Below are positions 5,260-5,716 of a DNA stretch of 5,716 nucleotides, piece after piece. The position numbers were made by a program, and so were the translations under genes. The notes under the pieces were generated by a model. That model was not told the origin of the DNA. It searched no databases and saw only the letters and a list, made by a program, of their open reading frames with translations. Numbering within the stretch: the stretch's first letter is position 1; every line of letters starts with the position of its first letter. The stretch lies in assembly GCA_003552885.1 (NCBI GenBank), contig PUPA01000005.1, positions 1 through 5,716 of the forward strand, read 5' to 3'. The stretch comes from Natrialbaceae archaeon. Lineage in GTDB: Archaea; Halobacteriota; Halobacteria; Halobacteriales; Natrialbaceae.

Positions 5260-5412
5260 TCACTCGGCGAGCAGGTCTTCGTACTCCACGCGGGCGATCC
5301 GAAACGAGCCACAGGTCGGACACACCTGCCTGTCGAGTTCGAACCGCTCCCCGCAGGCGCGACACTCGTAGTCATCGGCTGGCCGGTCGCCGAGGAGCAA
5401 TCGACGGAACAT
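5260..5412 (-). CDS. Small double-CxxC zinc-ribbon protein, 50 residues
   Basis: I translated this short frame by hand. It begins MFRRLLLGDRP, has a first knuckle YECRACGERFEL (Cys17, Cys20) and, after a ten-residue spacer, a second knuckle CPTCGSFRI (Cys31, Cys34), and ends ARVEYEDLLAE before TGA. Two CxxC pairs about ten residues apart form a compact zinc ribbon, like the rubredoxin or zinc-ribbon microproteins common in haloarchaea. It could bind nucleic acid, protein or a redox iron; the basic N-terminus and acidic tail do not decide. The ATG is the only good start before the first knuckle and lies about 31 bases after a TATA-like element. The gene is convergent with the DtxR-family gene, with 29 bases between the stops. 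The four regularly placed cysteines argue strongly that it is real despite its size. Confidence 0.78.
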   Translation of the reverse strand: MFRRLLLGDRPADDYECRACGERFELDRQVCPTCGSFRIARVEYEDLLAE

Positions 5413-5438
5413 CAGGCCGTACCTGACCGACGGAGTAC

Positions 5439-5449
5439 ATTGTTATCGT
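5439..5449 (-). promoter_or_regulatory. TATA-like element of the zinc-ribbon gene
   Basis: The minus strand reads ACGATAACAATG here, the only AT-rich patch near the gene. Its centre is about 31 bases before the ATG at 5412, which predicts a leader of a few bases. GTAC tetramers flank it (near 5435, 5448 and 5454), so a bound dimer is conceivable. The match to consensus is modest. Confidence 0.35.
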
Positions 5450-5478
5450 ACACGTACTCGGGATGGTGTGAAACCGAC

Positions 5479-5523
5479 TCACGGAGGGGAGCTTCGGGGG
5501 AGTAACCGCCCCCTACTCCGTGA
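5479..5523. other. 45-base hairpin-forming inverted repeat before the tRNA gene
   Basis: TCACGGAG (5479-5486) pairs perfectly with CTCCGTGA (5516-5523). Inside, GGGGG (5496-5500) can pair with CCCCC (5509-5513), giving a two-part stem. It lies in the 165-base gap between the zinc-ribbon start and the tRNA, upstream of both promoters. It may be an RNA structure, a protein site or a relic of a small element. I found no ORF in this gap that I would trust. Confidence 0.45.
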
Positions 5524-5533
5524 TCCGGGGGGT

Positions 5534-5553
5534 CGAAAAGTAACACTATTGTA
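5534..5553 (+). promoter_or_regulatory. Promoter region of tRNA-Gln
   Basis: CGAAAAGTAACACTATTGTA contains a BRE-like CGAAAA followed by AT-rich sequence and ends 25 bases before the mature tRNA. A start 25 bases past ACTATTGTA would fall close to the tRNA 5' end, leaving a short leader for RNase P. Two registers are possible, and neither is a strong consensus. Confidence 0.4.
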
Positions 5554-5577
5554 CGCCGTAGGCCAACCCACGGACGC

Positions 5578-5650
5578 AGTCCCGTGGTGTAGTGGCCAAT
5601 CATAACGGCCTTTGGAGCCGTTGACGGCGGTTCGAATCCGCCCGGGACTA
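5578..5650 (+). tRNA. trnQ: tRNA-Gln (anticodon TTG), intronless
   Basis: A 73-base cloverleaf. The acceptor stem is AGTCCCG (5578-5584) with CGGGACT (5643-5649) and discriminator A5650. The anticodon stem ACGGC/GCCGT encloses the loop CTTTGGA, with anticodon TTG at 5612-5614 reading CAA. The T arm is GGCGG-TTCGAAT-CCGCC (5626-5642). The D arm has a weak three-pair stem with A14, G15, G18 and G19. No intron is present and CCA is not encoded. The first pair A1-T72 is the archaeal tRNA-Gln pattern, read by the Glu-tRNA amidotransferase GatDE rather than by a direct Gln-tRNA synthetase. G15 with C48 (C5625) is the Levitt pair in which archaeosine is made, so this tRNA is a plausible substrate of the ArcS encoded nearby. 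Confidence 0.96.
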
Positions 5651-5651
5651 T

Positions 5652-5678
5652 ATACCTTTGGTATCGAATCCTCTTTTT
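5652..5678 (+). terminator. tRNA-Gln terminator (T-run after small hairpin)
   Basis: A small hairpin ATACC-TTT-GGTAT (5652-5664) is followed nine bases later by CTCTTTTT (5671-5678). A T-run just after a stable RNA gene is the usual archaeal termination signal; the hairpin may be incidental. Confidence 0.5.
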
Positions 5679-5679
5679 A

Positions 5680-5698
5680 GACCGACTTATTGTCGGTC
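5680..5698. other. Perfect 7-bp inverted repeat after the tRNA terminator
   Basis: GACCGAC (5680-5686) and GTCGGTC (5692-5698) flank TTATT, which gives an uninterrupted 19-base dyad. On the plus strand no T-run follows it, and on the minus strand A residues follow, so it does not read as a standard terminator in either direction. It might be an operator for a gene beyond the right edge. Confidence 0.4.
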
Positions 5699-5716
5699 AC
5701 ATTCCAACTCGTGACG

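Noticed and set aside
5412..5603. Leftward 63-codon frame starting inside the tRNA gene
   Set aside because: It starts in the tRNA anticodon region, crosses the hairpin gap and overlaps the zinc-ribbon promoter; it has low-complexity composition and no domain.

Overview
The window looks like chromosomal DNA of a haloarchaeon (class Halobacteria). It is very GC-rich, the proteins are rich in Asp and Glu, the TATA-like promoters mostly sit about 26-31 bases before the start codon (giving leaderless or short-leader transcripts), and the one clear Shine-Dalgarno site (GGTGATC) matches the archaeal 16S 3' end. Several proteins belong to archaeal families, above all the archaeosine synthase ArcS. 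The species cannot be named from the sequence.

Layout from left to right. (1) The 3' part of guaB (IMP dehydrogenase) runs rightward and enters from the left edge. (2) Convergent to it is a six-helix HdeD-like membrane protein with its own AT-rich promoter. (3) Upstream, in the same leftward direction, lies arcS, the second archaeosine enzyme acting on tRNA position 15. (4) Divergent from arcS is a 132-residue universal stress protein. (5) A degenerate 25-bp tandem repeat of about seven units starts inside the last codons of that gene and fills most of the next gap. (6) A rightward pair follows: a ferritin-like four-helix protein with a leaderless-type promoter, then a small DtxR-family regulator. 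(7) Convergent to the pair is a 50-residue double-CxxC zinc-ribbon protein. (8) A structured gap leads to an intronless tRNA-Gln(TTG), followed by a T-run and a perfect inverted repeat at the right edge.

How the parts may work together. The ferritin-like protein and DtxR-type regulator look like one operon for metal or redox homeostasis, with a palindrome over the predicted transcription start as a candidate operator. The regulator appears to have lost most of the classical DtxR/MntR metal ligands and instead carries a C-terminal CxxC...C cluster. ArcS and the tRNA-Gln are linked by biochemistry, since the tRNA has the G15-C48 pair that archaeosine modifies, but nothing shows that they are linked genetically. 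The most unusual DNA-level observation is that two unrelated genes, arcS and the stress-protein gene, both have their last codons repeated imperfectly just beyond the stop codon. No mobile element, CRISPR array or clear defence system is visible.
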